64,000 nt of DNA from Talpa occidentalis (Eukaryota > Chordata > Mammalia > Eulipotyphla > Talpidae), in contig NW_023601543.1 in the NCBI RefSeq assembly GCF_014898055.3, positions 12,547,314 to 12,611,313 of the forward strand. Reading direction: 5' to 3'. Below the pieces are notes generated by a model. That model made no database searches. It had not been told where the DNA came from and saw only the letters and a program-made list of their open reading frames with translations. The position numbers and the translations under genes are program-made. Shown here one piece after another: positions 22,669 to 33,679 of the stretch. The stretch's first letter is position 1, and each line of letters starts with the position of its first letter.

Positions 22669-23529
22669 TGATGGGGTTCAATGAGTGGGGTTCAATGAAT
22701 GGGCTTCCTGGCTTTCCTCTGAGAAAGGTTTCAGCAGAGTTTCCCATTCAGAGGCACTCAGCAAGATTATTAAAGTTTATTCCAGGAAAAGATGTTTGTA
22801 TAGACACAAACAGGCAAAAGCTGCATTTTCAAAGGGCAGCTTTATGGGGGAAAAGAGGCGCCTGCATAGACGCAGATGGGCAGTTCTTCCAGGGCAAGAT
22901 CTGCCTTCCCGAGGGGCAGGTTTGTTAAGAAAGGAAGATGCCTGCGTAGACGCAAGAGGGCAGTCTTGGGGCAAGAGCTGCTTTTTGCCAGAGCAAGGGG
23001 TGTCCTTACATAGTGTTCCTGGGGGGGATCCATTCCGTTGTGGAATTTTATCCGCTGTGGAATCTATCACTTCGAAGGTCTGGTGGGGCTGATCTGTAAG
23101 GACTGGGGTTTCTCTGTAATGACCCACAATTGTCCATAGACAATTCTACATGTCCACACCTCCAGTTTGGGCTTTGCCTGCAGATTTTCCATCGCTTATT
23201 TAATGACTAGTTAATCATTTCTAGTCCCACTTCTAATATCTGGCCTGTGAAGCTTCCACCCTAAATTTTCTACTCTAAGCTTCCCTCACATCCTGTAAGG
23301 GAATACCTAATGACTGCCTTGCCTTTAAAAAGGGCTTTGTAGTTCGAGGAAGTGAGAAATCAGGGGAAGAGAATGGGGGGTTTTATTAAAACAAAGTGCA
23401 ACCGCTCCTGAGTTGTAGGCATGCGGAACAGGCTGAAGGCAGACCTACTAGGGAGGGAAAAAGGGATGGACGCATCCCTTCGGTTCTCTTCTCCGGTCTG
23501 TCACTTCAGGTGTTACTGCTGTTAGCATC
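22669..23529 (-). mobile_element. Solo LTR, family C, reverse, with duplicated internal units
   Basis: The left end 'tgatggggttcaatgag' is the reverse complement of the 3' end of the 10.1 kb LTR, and 'agtttattcc' near 22776 carries a reversed AATAAA. Between 22790 and 22990 a motif (gcatagacgca..gggcag) recurs three times, at about 22797, 22862 and 22944. The right edge is uncertain (23508 or 23529). Inserted into old L1. Confidence 0.7.
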
Positions 23530-23745
23530 TATGACTTTCAGTTTGTCTGTTTTGCTTTTTAGATGCTACATATAAGTGAAATCATAGAATATTTGTCTTT
23601 GATTAAAAAATTTCACTTAGCATAATCCCCTCAAGGCCCGTCTATATTGTTATTGACACTATTTCTTTTATACGCACATCTTTATACACTCATTCATAAA
23701 TGGGCACTTGGGTTATTTCCACATCTCTCAGTATCATTCTCACTT
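23530..23745 (-). mobile_element. Old L1 3' fragment, reverse
   Basis: 'atataagtgaaatcatagaatatttgtcttt', 'ttcacttagcataatcccctcaagg' and 'gggcacttgggttatttcc' are L1 in reverse. Confidence 0.8.
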
Positions 23746-23879
23746 CTGACCACTTCTTAAGCTCCATGGCCATGTTCTCCTACTTCATGGCTGGTAGATG
23801 TGCAAGAGATATTAATGGGTTTTAAAATTAGTCCATTTCATTATTTAAAATTACTCAAATGCAACATTTCAAGTAAGTT

Positions 23880-24145
23880 TTACTGCATATTCATCATGAA
23901 ATACTTTCAAAACCAAACAGGAAATTATTTTTGGATCACAGACCAGTATTATCTACCAGAACTTTTTGCACATTCCAATATGGTATCCATTAGGCATTCT
24001 ATTGAGTGACTATTGGGCACTTGAAATGTGGCTAGTGAGACTGGGGAGTGAATTTTAAACCTTATTTAATTTTTATTAAATTTTATTAAAATAAAATTTA
24101 AATAACTACATATGGTTAGTGCATGTAGTTTAGTTACTGCAGTTT
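23880..24145. mobile_element. Old interspersed repeat, probable DNA transposon relic
   Basis: 'cacttgaaatgtggctagtgagactgggg' followed by an AT-rich segment ('ttatttaatttttattaaat') is a known mammalian repeat pattern. Family not named with certainty. Confidence 0.5.
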
Positions 24146-24362
24146 AAATGGCATCCCCAATCTTTTCCAGCAGAGTAAAACCTGAAACTTAACCTCAAGC
24201 ATTCTTTGTTTTTCACTTTTGTGGAGGGAGATAAGATATGCTGAAAAATAAATATATTTTCTTTATAGAGATCAGGCATAAATACTTAACATTGGTAAAG
24301 TCAGTGCAAAATTGGTGTTTTCAAACAGTGGTGGTGACGGTATCTATATTTCTCAACGAAAA

Positions 24363-24870
24363 TGCATTCATTCATTCATTTAGCCATATTATTTAATAAA
24401 TGTTTTAGTAAGTTGAACGTTTATTATGTGCCAGATACTGTGCTATATGCAGGGGACACAGAGATGACCAAGACTCTATCCTTCTTTCCCTAGTTCAGTC
24501 AAGTAGTCAGGTAAAGGACCTTCCTGGTGGCGCAGGGGTTAAGCAACTGTGATGCAGTCCGCAGCAAAGCAGTCTGCAGCCTCTGCAGCATGAGTTCAAT
24601 CCCCGGCCTGGGCCTGCCTGGGAGAAGCCCGCGTGGCACAGCAGACCTCTCCTGACACGCTCACTGCTCCCCGCAGCAGTCTGTTTCAGTCAATCTGCCT
24701 GTTCTGTTCCACATTCTGTCTCTGGTGGATCCTCTCACACACACCCCCGGGTCTCTGGCATATACCCCAGCTCTTATATGCATAAATAAATAAATCTTTT
24801 TTAAAAAAGTAGTCAGGTAAACACAAAATTGCAATACTATGTGATGGTAATAGTGATTGTCATTTTTAAT
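24363..24870 (-). mobile_element. L2 tail fragment, reverse, split by a SINE
   Basis: 'cattcattcattcattta', 'ttattatgtgccagatactgtgctatatgcaggggacacagagatgacc' is the reversed L2 3' end. Continues after the SINE with 'cacaaaattgcaatactatgtgatgg'. Confidence 0.8.
24516..24806 (+). mobile_element. tRNA-derived SINE, subtype 2 with duplicated head segment
   Basis: Head 'gcgcaggggttaagcaac', then 'gcagtccgcagcaaagcagtctgcagcc', where the 'gcagtc.gcag' piece is doubled, B box 'gagttcaatcc', and a tail 'gcataaataaataaatctttt'. Exact 15-bp duplication aagtagtcaggtaaa at 24501-24515 and 24807-24821. Confidence 0.95.
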
Positions 24871-24889
24871 GAAAAATGCACATAGTCAG

Positions 24890-25010
24890 TGCTGAGGTCT
24901 TTATATAAATTATTTAATTTTATCCTTGGGAGTTAGGTATGGCATATGGTTATACCCAAATTATGAACAAGGAATCTGGGGCTTTGCAAAAGTTAAATGT
25001 TTCACCAGGA
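24890..25010 (-). repeat. MIR-like fragment, reverse
   Basis: 'tataaattatttaattttatcc' then 'aaggaatctggggctttgcaaaagttaaatg' resembles a reversed MIR. Decayed. Confidence 0.45.
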
Positions 25011-25317
25011 ATGCTGGTAATGTTCAGTTATATCAGGTGTAATCGAGGTATAAACAAGGTACAGTCCTTGCACAAATAAGGGAGTAATTCACAATGCTTA
25101 TGATAGAAAAAGTTACTTATTATAGTATGCTTTATCCTTGAAATAGAAGTTTCTCCCTGCTGCCTAATTCATAAATTCTGTAATTTGTGCACCGGTACCT
25201 CTCAGTGCATAATTCCTAGTATCTCCTCCCATAGCTCCATGCTTGGAACTTGACAAATAGGGATGTTATGCCAGTGGTCTTGCTACCTGAAATACCTCTT
25301 CAAAAAACAATGAAGAA

Positions 25318-25584
25318 GGGAGCCTCCCTGGTGGCGCAAGGGGTTAAGATTCAACCTATGAAGCTATCCGCAGCCACTGCAGCACGAGTTCGATCCCCGA
25401 CCAGGGAGCTACCCACATGGCGCAGCAGACCTCTTCTGTCTCGCTTGTTGCTCCCCTCAGCAGTGCTTTCGGTCCATCTGCCTGTTCTGCTCCCCACTCT
25501 GTCTCTGGTGAATCCTCTCACCCTCCCGTGCCTCTGGCCTGTACCCCAGTTCTTGTATGCATAAATAAATAAATATTTTAAAAA
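25318..25584 (+). mobile_element. tRNA-derived SINE, subtype 2
   Basis: Head 'gtggcgcaaggggttaagattcaacctatgaagctatcc', B box 'gagttcgatccc', tail 'gtatgcataaataaataaat'. No clear target duplication; the 3' terminus is TATTTT rather than TCTTT. Confidence 0.93.
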
Positions 25585-25589
25585 GTACT

Positions 25590-26130
25590 CATGGTATGAA
25601 GTGAAGTGATTAAAAAAAAAAAAACATATACCTACACTGTCTATCCATTGTGCATGCAATTATGGAGAACATAGGCACAGGGACACAGCACACAAAAAAG
25701 AGGTATATTCAGGCAACGGAAGAGGGGGAAGTGTTTATTTTTCCTTTTTCAAAATGTTACTTAATATTATTTTACCATTTACTATAAAATAAGGGGAACT
25801 TTTAAAAAGAGACATCTTAAGCTTTTTTTCATGGATTTAATATGACTTTTACTCATTCCAAATAGTCATTTTTTTACTGGAAAATTTGAGATTCCTTTTA
25901 AAATGGATTGAATATGGAAAATATCGTGTGGTCCATTCTGGCTTAGCCAACCCAGAATCAGTCTTTGGGTAATGAAAGTAAGTTGAGAACTGTTTTCTTT
26001 GCACATATTGGAGTGATCTTGATTTTGTTGTGATGTACAATGGAAATCACATTGCAGTGAAATATTTGCTGATGTTTATGAAGCCATGGATTTGGAATAA
26101 AAGAACAGGTGACGGTCACTCCATTTTCAA
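25590..26130. other. AT-rich non-coding sequence, no gene seen
   Basis: An A-rich run near 25612 and opposing short frames only. Confidence 0.5.
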
Positions 26131-26310
26131 AGTGCCTTTCTCCTGGAACCAAGTGTCAAATCCTGACACTCTAATTTACTACCTGTGTGACCTTGGGCAA
26201 GGTACTTTACCCTTCTATGCCTCAGTCTTCTCCCCTGTAGAAAGAGAACAGTAAAAATGCCTACTTCACAGAGTTGTTTTGAGTAGTATCTGAGAAAACA
26301 CCTGGTGTGG
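26130..26310 (+). repeat. MIR element
   Basis: 'tttactacctgtgtgaccttgggcaagg' and 'ttacccttctatgcctcagtcttc' then 'cacagagttgttttgag' is a well-preserved MIR core and 3' half. Confidence 0.88.
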
Positions 26311-26559
26311 GTCTGCTAGACTTAAGCAGCCTGCTAGACTTAAGCGGCCAGCTCAGCCACCATTATGGTATACAAAAATTGAAAGTATTTGTACTAAAGT
26401 GGAATGAATTCAATCACTGCCTAGAGATTTTTGGAAATTCCAGGTCACGTGAATTGTAGCCCCTGCTCTTCAGGAACTGACAGATGTCATGGGTGGGAAC
26501 AAGGCATCTGGAAGTTTGCCGCAACAGGTACTCAATGTAAAACCAGAAAATTAGGTTTT

Positions 26560-26690
26560 AAGTACTAGTTTTCCTTGTTAGTTATGTGGTCTTTAGAAAG
26601 TCAGTTAACCTTCCTGAGCCTCAGCTTCCTCTGCCCTAAAATGGAAATTTTAAAAAACTCACAAATGTTATGAATGTATGTGATAAATAA
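26560..26690 (+). repeat. MIR element, second copy
   Basis: 'tagttatgtggtctttagaaagtcagttaaccttcctgagcctcagcttcctctgccc' matches MIR. Confidence 0.8.
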
Positions 26691-27028
26691 CAGCAATGCT
26701 GTGCTGCAAATGGTTAAGTTTCCAATGGGTGCAACTTATTGTCTATAAGAACTACTGGAACTCTGGAAAGAAAGACTGCAGACTAAGTGTTAACTGCTAT
26801 TGTTAAGAAACAAAATTCAGTTACCAAACCAAGTTCCAAGGGCAGAAAACAAGAAAGGAATAGCAGTCCTTGGGAGAGCAATGGGTCTTGATTTGGAAAA
26901 GGAGGGATCCCATGAAATTTCCCCTCCTCTCTTGAAGTTTTACAGTCAGGGCTGGAGAGAGGTGACTACGGTGAAGGCGCTCTGGAGGAACTGCTGCCAC
27001 TGATTTACCCAGGATCCTATTTGCTGTC
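26691..27028. other. Unique non-coding sequence, no gene seen
   Basis: Opposing frames of 67 and 81 codons over the same DNA, neither with a recognisable product. Confidence 0.45.
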
Positions 27029-27043
27029 TCCAGGTGAGGTTTC

Positions 27044-27332
27044 TTTTTTTTTTTTTTAAGATTCATTTATTTCTGCATACAAGAGCTGGGGTACAGGCCA
27101 GAGATGTGGGGAGTGAGAGGATTCACCAGAGGCAGAGTGGGGAACAGAACAGGCAGACTGACTCAAATTCACTGCTGAGAGGAGCAGTGGGTGAGGCAGG
27201 AGAGGTCTGCTGTGCCATGTGGGTTGCTCCCTGGTCCCTGGCCTGCCAGCAGGGGATCGAACTCGTGCTGCTGCAGAGGCTGCAGATTGTGTCACAGTGA
27301 GGTGCTTAACCCCTTGTGCCACCAGGGAGGCC
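27044..27332 (-). mobile_element. tRNA-derived SINE, subtype 2, reverse, exact TSD
   Basis: T-rich tail complement at 27044, body in reverse, then 'ttaaccccttgtgccaccagggaggcc'. Perfect 15-bp duplication tccaggtgaggtttc at 27029-27043 and 27333-27347. Confidence 0.96.
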
Positions 27333-27347
27333 TCCAGGTGAGGTTTC

Positions 27348-28250
27348 AAGGAGTTGAGAGCAGGGGGTTGCTGGGACTGAGGGGTGGAGCAGGACTGGCT
27401 GGTGGGAAGTGCTTTGGAGGGGAAGGATAGGCGAGAGGAAAAAAAGTATAAAAGGGCTAATTTGGGGGATTCTAGTATGTGTGCTTGTGGGCATGTATGT
27501 GTACATACATGTGTGCAGGTGTGTGTTTCATATAATCCAGCGAGCTTTTCTCATGCTTGCGAACATTAATATTTAGAATCTTATTTACACGATGCAGAGA
27601 GGCTAGAGAGAGAAAGCCCACGCATGTGTGTATCAGCAGAGTACAGGCCCCACGCGCCTGGCATCTCCTACAAGAAATAGGCTGTCTCACCTCTAGTGGA
27701 ATTGCGGGAGAGGTTCTCCAGAGCCTGCATGGGGGTTGTTAGCCTCGGATTTGGGAAATACACGTGGGTCTCCCCATGAATGCTCTACCCTATCTGCCTT
27801 CTCTTCTGTTCCTTTGTTTCCAAATCAACCCTGTTGGTTGGGGTAACCAGTTCCTTTCATTTGAGATCAACATATTCTAAGAGGCCGTCTGCTGTGCTAA
27901 GACAGCTAGATGGAGCCCACTTCTGGAGTCCATGCTGAGCAAATCAACTACTGTTACGTCTTCAGCTTCTGTGCTGCCACCCGCTGGCCGGTGTGCTCCA
28001 CTCTCTCCCCTGCACCTACCTGTCTCCATCTACAGAGGTCTTATTCAGCCTTGGGTCCCAGTTCTGTCGCCACCTCCACTTCATGTTCCTTCCTCTCTTC
28101 TGAGCTCTTCAAGTACTGCACATGCAGCAGCAATCTCTTCTAACCCCGGGTTTTAGTGGCTTGAGTTTCTTTGCTGATAGCAGGGCAGCCAAGTCCAGTT
28201 GTTCTGGTTGTGCCCTGACTAAAGGGGCCTGCCTGAAGGGCAGTGGCAGC
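27348..28250. other. Unique non-coding sequence with a degenerate GT tract
   Basis: A (TG)n-like stretch at 27476-27530. The rest shows only frames under 80 codons. No splice-bounded exon seen. Confidence 0.45.
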
Positions 28251-28289
28251 GGAAATCCATCTGCCCAGCCATGCTAGGAGGAAGCACGT

Positions 28290-28600
28290 TTCTAATTCAC
28301 AGTCTGTGTCAGCAGCTCTGCCTGTTAGATGAGCAACTGCATGAGGACAGGCACTAGTTCGTAAACATCTTTGTGTCTCACCCAGCACTTTGACAAGTAC
28401 TTGCTGGAGACCCTCCCCTCCCGTTCCCTCTCTGCCCCTCCTGAGCTGAATTATGTCGCCAACTTTCCTGGTGCGCCAGCTTGCAGGCTGCATTTTGCGG
28501 CACAGTTCAGCCCATCGCCATGTCAGCCGACTCCTGTAACACGTCTCCGCTGACATACCTATGTGTGTCCTGCTTCTTGTTTCTCTGGAGAACCCTGACT
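28290..28600 (+). mobile_element. Possible L2-like relic
   Basis: 'gttagatgagcaactgcatgaggacaggcactag' and 'ttgtgtctcacccagcactttgac' resemble an L2 tail. 'tttctctggagaaccctgactaatag' near 28580 is the end of another common mammalian repeat. Confidence 0.4.
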
Positions 28601-28769
28601 AATAGTGCTTCTCACCCACAATGCCCAATTAATCACCCTGTCTTGAATAACTTCTCAAATCCACACGTGTCTCTGTATTCCTTTGCTGCACCCCTAACGT
28701 ATTGTCATCTTTCTCAGCCCCCTGTTTTGCTTCCTTTCTATGTATTCTCACAGCTGCCATTTAATCTAA

Positions 28770-29075
28770 AATAGAAAATTGATCATGTCCCACCCCACTG
28801 CCAAGCTTCATGATCTGTTTCTGTTCCAGCTTCCCCACTCCTTAATTACTCCTTCCTTTTCCCAGGTTGCCAAGTCTTTCCATTTCTCAAAAACTGTATC
28901 TCTCTTTTTTGTCCTTAACTTTCTGTCTGGAATTTCTTCCTGCCAGTTTTCCAGCACTAAATCTACCCCAAGTTCAGGCTTGATGCTTCTCTTTCTGATG
29001 GTTATTTGCCTTCCCCATCTCTTGCCATAGTGCTGACACACAATGAGAACCCATTAGTTATTTGTTGAGTGAATA
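28770..29075 (+). mobile_element. L2 3' fragment, forward
   Basis: 'gatcatgtcccaccccactgcc', then 'ctgtctggaatttcttcctgcc' and the tail 'ccatagtgctgacacacaatgag', 'ttatttgttgagtgaatatt' follow L2 order. Confidence 0.7.
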
Positions 29076-29590
29076 TTTGAACTCCAGAGGTTCATTGGCT
29101 TTCGTTCATAGAGTTTTCTTTTTTGTAAATGTCCTGCGGTAACATTCATTTGCAACATTATATAAGTTTCAGTTACCAGAGGGCTGGGAGAGATTTTTTT
29201 AGACAGATATTCAGAAGATGCCAGTGGTAACTTTATAAGGGAGAGATTTTTTTTTTTTTTAAAGAATGGGTTAACTTTCATTAGCAGTGAGTAAAATGAT
29301 GCATACCTAGCTGCACCAGTTCAGACCTACAGACCGGAACGAAGAGTGTACATTTCAGAAAAAAGCAACAGTTCTGCATTGCGTAAATTTAGACAGCATC
29401 TAGGAAGGAAAACCCCCTCCACCATTTCAGCATTCCTTTTACTGTTGTTTACTTAGTGGCTATGGTTTTCTTCTTGATTTAGTGGTGGTTGTTTTTTCCC
29501 CCATGGTTTGAAATGTCTTCAGCCAAAGTAACATTTATGAAAACCCCAACCAGATGTGTTCTCAGTAATCTGAACTCTTCCATAAGTCCG
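29076..29590. other. Non-coding sequence, no gene seen
   Basis: A T14 run near 29247 and no convincing frame. Confidence 0.5.
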
Positions 29591-29594
29591 TATG

Positions 29595-29775
29595 TGGTTC
29601 TCATCATGATACCTATCGTTGCCCTTATGGGGTTACACACCTTAGCACCCACTCCACTGTACAGCTCCTTGAAGGCAGGGACTGTCTACTTTCATTTTTG
29701 TAACCCAAGTTCCTTAACAAAAGGCTTAATATGTAGTAGTATCCAGAACATTTGTTGAACAAACAGATGAAATAA
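29595..29775 (+). mobile_element. L2 3' tail, forward
   Basis: 'gtacagctccttgaaggcagggactgtc' then 'cattttgtaaccc' and 'cagaacatttgttgaacaaac' is the L2 tail. Confidence 0.75.
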
Positions 29776-29989
29776 GCGAACAGATTCATCTTGACAGCAG
29801 AAAGTCTCATTTGTGGCTCCGGCATAGGCCAGAACTGAACAACCGCTAATGCAGTGTCAGGACGCAGTCTCTGGCCAATGTGCCCTGTTCCCGCCAGCAG
29901 TCCCTCCTTTCTCAATGTTTTGCACAGCCCATAATTATTTAATTGGAACTTAAACAACTGCACCAAAAAAAATGAACATAGATAATTCA

Positions 29990-31054
29990 AATCAACTTGT
30001 GCTGTGAAGGCCAATCAAGAAAGTATGAGGAGAACCCAGAAAAAGGGAGGAAATATTTGTAACCCCTCTGATAAAGATGGTGCATCCAGAGGCTATAAGG
30101 ACCTCTTCCAATGTAACAATAAAAGGACAGTCCAGGGCCTCCATGTTGGTGCAAGGGATTAAGTCTCAGCACTATGAAGCTATCCATAGCCTCTGCAGCA
30201 CGAGTTCAATCCCCAGGCAGGGAGCTACCCACATGGCACAGCAGACCTCTCCTGTCTCACCTGCTGCTCCCCGCAGCAGTGTATTTCAGTGGATCCTCCT
30301 GTCTTGTTCCCCACTCTGCTTCTGGTGAATCCTCTCACCCCCTGCACCTCTGGCCTACACCCCAGCTCTTGTATGCATAAATAAATAAAATAAATCTTTT
30401 TAAAAAAACACAGTCCACTCGATGAATAGATGAACAAAGGATCTGAATAGACATTTTCCCAAAGAAAGTCTACGTATAACCGGCAGGCACCTCGAAAGAT
30501 GCTCAACATCATTAGCCACTAGGGAAATGGAAATCAAAACCATGAGATATAATTTCACACCTAGTGGAATGACTATAATATTAATAATAATAAAGATAAT
30601 AAATGTTGGTAGGAGCAAGGAATTGGAACCTTCTGACATTGTTGTTGGGAATGGAAAATGGTGTAGCCATTTTGGAAAAGAGCCTGGGGGGTTCCTCAAA
30701 CAATTAAACTGAGTTATTATGTGACCCATTAATTCCATTCCTAGATACGTTTGCAGAAGTAAAAGCATATGTTCACGCAAAAGCTCATGTGAATGCTCAT
30801 AGAAACATTATTCATAATGACTAAAAAGTAGAAATACTCCACAGTATATAAGAAATTCATGCAGCTCAATAGCAAGAAACAAGCAAGCCAGTTTCAAAAT
30901 GGCCAAAGATCTGAATTGACATTTCCCCAAAGAAGACATGCAAATGGCCAATAGTTACTTGAAAAGGTGCTCAACTTCACTAATCACCAGGGAACATGCA
31001 AATCAAAACCACAATAAGATATCACTTCACACCTGTTAGAATGACTATTCGTAA
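29990..31054 (+). mobile_element. Old L1 ORF2 fragments, forward, two overlapping copies
   Basis: From 30420 the text reads as degenerate ORF2 ('gatgctcaacatcattagccactagggaaatggaaatcaaaacc'). At about 30850 it starts over with a second version of the same region ('ggccaaagatctgaattgacatttccccaaagaagac', 'gaacatgcaaatcaaaaccacaataagat'). A SINE splits the first copy and an LTR ends the second. Frames are broken throughout. Confidence 0.8.
30134..30409 (+). mobile_element. tRNA-derived SINE, subtype 2
   Basis: 'gtgcaagggattaagtctcagcactatgaagc', B box 'gagttcaatcc', tail 'gtatgcataaataaataaa'. Flanked by acagtcca at 30126-30133 and 30410-30417. Confidence 0.94.
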
Positions 31055-31885
31055 TGTAACAGGGAAAGGGGGGGGGTTTGGGTTCCCTGCCCCACCCAAG
31101 GGAGGGTGGAGCCAAGCAGGGAATAAAAGCTAGAAAAGACTGGGAGAAGGAAGAAGGAAGGAAAAAGACCTGGGAGGCACATGGAGCAGAGACATGTAAA
31201 GAAGCCATGGCTGCTTCTTGGCCTTGGACTTGTTCCAGGGACTTGGGGGACATGGAAGGGACAGGGAAGGGGACACTTGAAAGAGACAGATATGGGTGAG
31301 AGGCTCACGGGGAAGCTGACAATGGCAGCCTTGATCTTGACTTAGATTTTGCTGCTTTCCTTCCATGCTTGCCTGGCCTCTTCTGCCCCTTTCCTATGGG
31401 TCCCCACCAGAAGGTGCTTTAGACTTGTGGCAAGTGTTGGGGTGGCAGTGGCCTTGCTTTGGGCCCACCCCGTTGGCTGGGCCTTTACCCACAGGGGGAT
31501 GGGTAACTTTGGGTGTTTAATTGGAAACTATGTTCTTTCTCTTTTCTCACTCTTTTTTTTTTTTTAAAGATTTATTTATTTATGCATACAAGAACTGGGG
31601 TACAGGCCAGAGGTGTGGGGAGTGAGAGGATTCACCAGAGACCGAGTGGGGAACAGGACAGGCAGACTGACTGAAATACACTGCTGAGGGGAGCAGCAGG
31701 CGAGTCAGGAGAGGTCTGCTGCACCATGTGGGTAGCTCCCTAGCCGGGGATCGAACCTGTGCTGCAGTGGCTGCAGATAGCTTCCTAGGTTGCATCTTAA
31801 CCCCTTGCGCCACCAGGGAGGCCACTATTTATTATTTTTAATGAATTTTGTGTTGATGCCTTGGGCTTCTTTGTATATAATCCTG
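31055..31885 (+). mobile_element. Solo LTR family A, copy 1, split by a SINE
   Basis: Starts TGTAACAGGG and shares with four other elements in this window the blocks 'ttccctgccccacccaagg', 'gacctggg..gcacatggagc', 'cttgaaagagacag', 'ttttgct.tttccttcca', 'tgggtccccacca' and 'atgggtaactttgggtgttt'. A SINE cuts it at 31551; a short 'gttgatgcc' piece may be the remainder, with the last part missing. No retroviral genes. Confidence 0.82.
31551..31823 (-). mobile_element. tRNA-derived SINE, subtype 2, reverse
   Basis: T-rich run, 'tatgcatacaagaactgggg', the family body, and 'ttaaccccttgcgccaccagggaggcc'. Inserted in LTR family A. No long duplication visible; the right-hand LTR flank is decayed. 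Confidence 0.94.
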
Positions 31886-31889
31886 TCAT

Positions 31890-32150
31890 TTGAGGAGTGA
31901 TTTTTTTTTTATTTCTTCCTTCAACATATTTATAACTCAGCTTTTTCTTCTTCAATCTCATTTGACCACAAATTTAATTAAGACAGATGACAAAGACATT
32001 TTTGTCATATTTATGTTTTTAGTAGTGTCTCTGGTCCTTAATTTTAGGTGTGTATAATGATCCTTTGAGAAAGAAAACCTTCCATGACTTTTTATTTCGT
32101 TTAACCAGTGAAAGTTTTCAATGTTCAGAAATGTTTTCTCACTATCTTTG
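31890..32150. other. AT-rich non-coding sequence, no gene seen
   Basis: No repeat recognised. Confidence 0.4.
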
Positions 32151-32154
32151 GAAA

Positions 32155-32445
32155 CACCAGGCCTCAGCTCAAACATCCCCAGAGAGACGTTCCTGGTGAC
32201 CTTATCTAATGTGACTGCTCGGCTCTCATGACACTCCATGGTATCACCCTGTCTCATTTCTACCCGGGCTCTCATCATCCCATGAAAACTGTTCCGCTGA
32301 GTTATTGCCTGACTTCTCTCTCCCCCCACGAGGATGGAAGCCCCAGGAGAGCAGGATTTTTGGCTTGTCCTCCTCGCTCTTACCTCCAGTCCCTGTAAGA
32401 GGGCCCGATACATAGTAGACACTCAAGAAAGGTTTTCGAAAGTAT
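32155..32445 (+). mobile_element. L2 3' fragment, forward
   Basis: 'caaacatccccagagagacgttcctggtgacc', 'cacgaggatggaagccccaggagagcaggattttt', 'gggcccgatacatagtagacactcaagaaa' follow the L2 tail in order. Frames here on the minus strand are not genes. Confidence 0.8.
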
Positions 32446-33050
32446 AAATGGATCTATTTTTTATACTTTATCCATTAAAGTGATATGTTAAAATTGTTTC
32501 TAAGGTTATGATGTCTTTGTACCTGGCTCACAGCAGTTTTTTGTGCTGCATCCTTTCTCTTACCATAGTGTTTAGAATTCTTGTCTCCATAAAATGAACC
32601 TATAACTTTCTATCTTGATATTCTTGCATTGAAATACAAACCATATTTGCCTCATAAAATACATTTGGTACTACAGTCTCCTCTGTATTTTTGTACAGAT
32701 TGTATTGCGGAAGGATGGTTTGTTGGAAAAATTTCCCAGTGATTGATCTAAATACGGTGTCCCTGCTTCCATATTATTTTCATTTTTTATTTTACCTTTA
32801 CTGAAGTATAACCAACTATGTTGTTTTCATATTCCCTCTTCTATTATTTCCTGTCTGAATCGTCTACTCCTGTTACTCTTCCTCTGTCATTGTTGGTACT
32901 GGAAATATTTATGTAGGTCCTCACTCACAGCCACTCAGTTATTTTCATTAACATGTAGCCGGGAATGATAAGGACTCTCTCAGTTTCCTCACTCATTGAC
33001 CACATATTTTTTGAATCATTAGCCCCAAGTGCTGGCGGAACAAAAATGAG
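32446..33050. other. Non-coding sequence, no gene seen
   Basis: AT-rich. Part near 32780-32900 may be old L1 in reverse ('tttactgaagtataacc'), not certain. Confidence 0.45.
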
Positions 33051-33059
33051 ACGCAGTCT

Positions 33060-33570
33060 TTGTTCTCCACACGCCATAATCTGATCGTAGCAGGTGCTCT
33101 GTCAATTCCGTGGTCCCAAAACTCCACCCCAATCTGTTCCATACCCTGCTCTGTGCCGTGGCGGGGCTGACTTCTATGGGTTCAACCACCCAGGTTCTGG
33201 CTTCAGGCAGACTCCATCTTTGGGAGGAAAGGCAGGAAGTGAGAAGTCAGGAGGTAGGAGGGGTTGAGGTTTTTATTCCTCTCCTTCCAGGCTCTGTTTC
33301 GGTGGTGGTTTTATTCTTCTACGTCTCCCCACAGCCGCTGGGAAGCAGCCCCTCTCTATCAGCCCCATCTGGCCACCTTCCCCTAACAGTCCTGCTCCTT
33401 GCCTCTTAGGATCCAGGTGGTATTTGGTGCTCTTGCCAGTCTCGGGGTGCTTAGAATCCCTGTTGGTTCCTTGAACCCTACGTATACTATTGCAAATAGT
33501 GCCTTTATTAACTATCTTCAGTAAAACCTTTTGGAGTGCACCATCAGTTTCCTGCCAGGAGCCTGGCTAA
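33060..33570 (+). mobile_element. Possible ancient interspersed repeat (unnamed)
   Basis: 'ccttgaaccctacgtatactattgcaaatagtgcctttatt' and 'gagtgcaccatcagtttcctgccaggagcctggctaacacag' resemble a known old mammalian repeat end. Family not identified. Confidence 0.4.
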
Positions 33571-33679
33571 CACAGGAGACAGACAAATAAATACATAATT
33601 AAACTACAGCATAATAAATGCTTTAATAGAGATATATACAGGGTGCAATAGTAACAGGGAAGGGGTATAGGACACCAAG

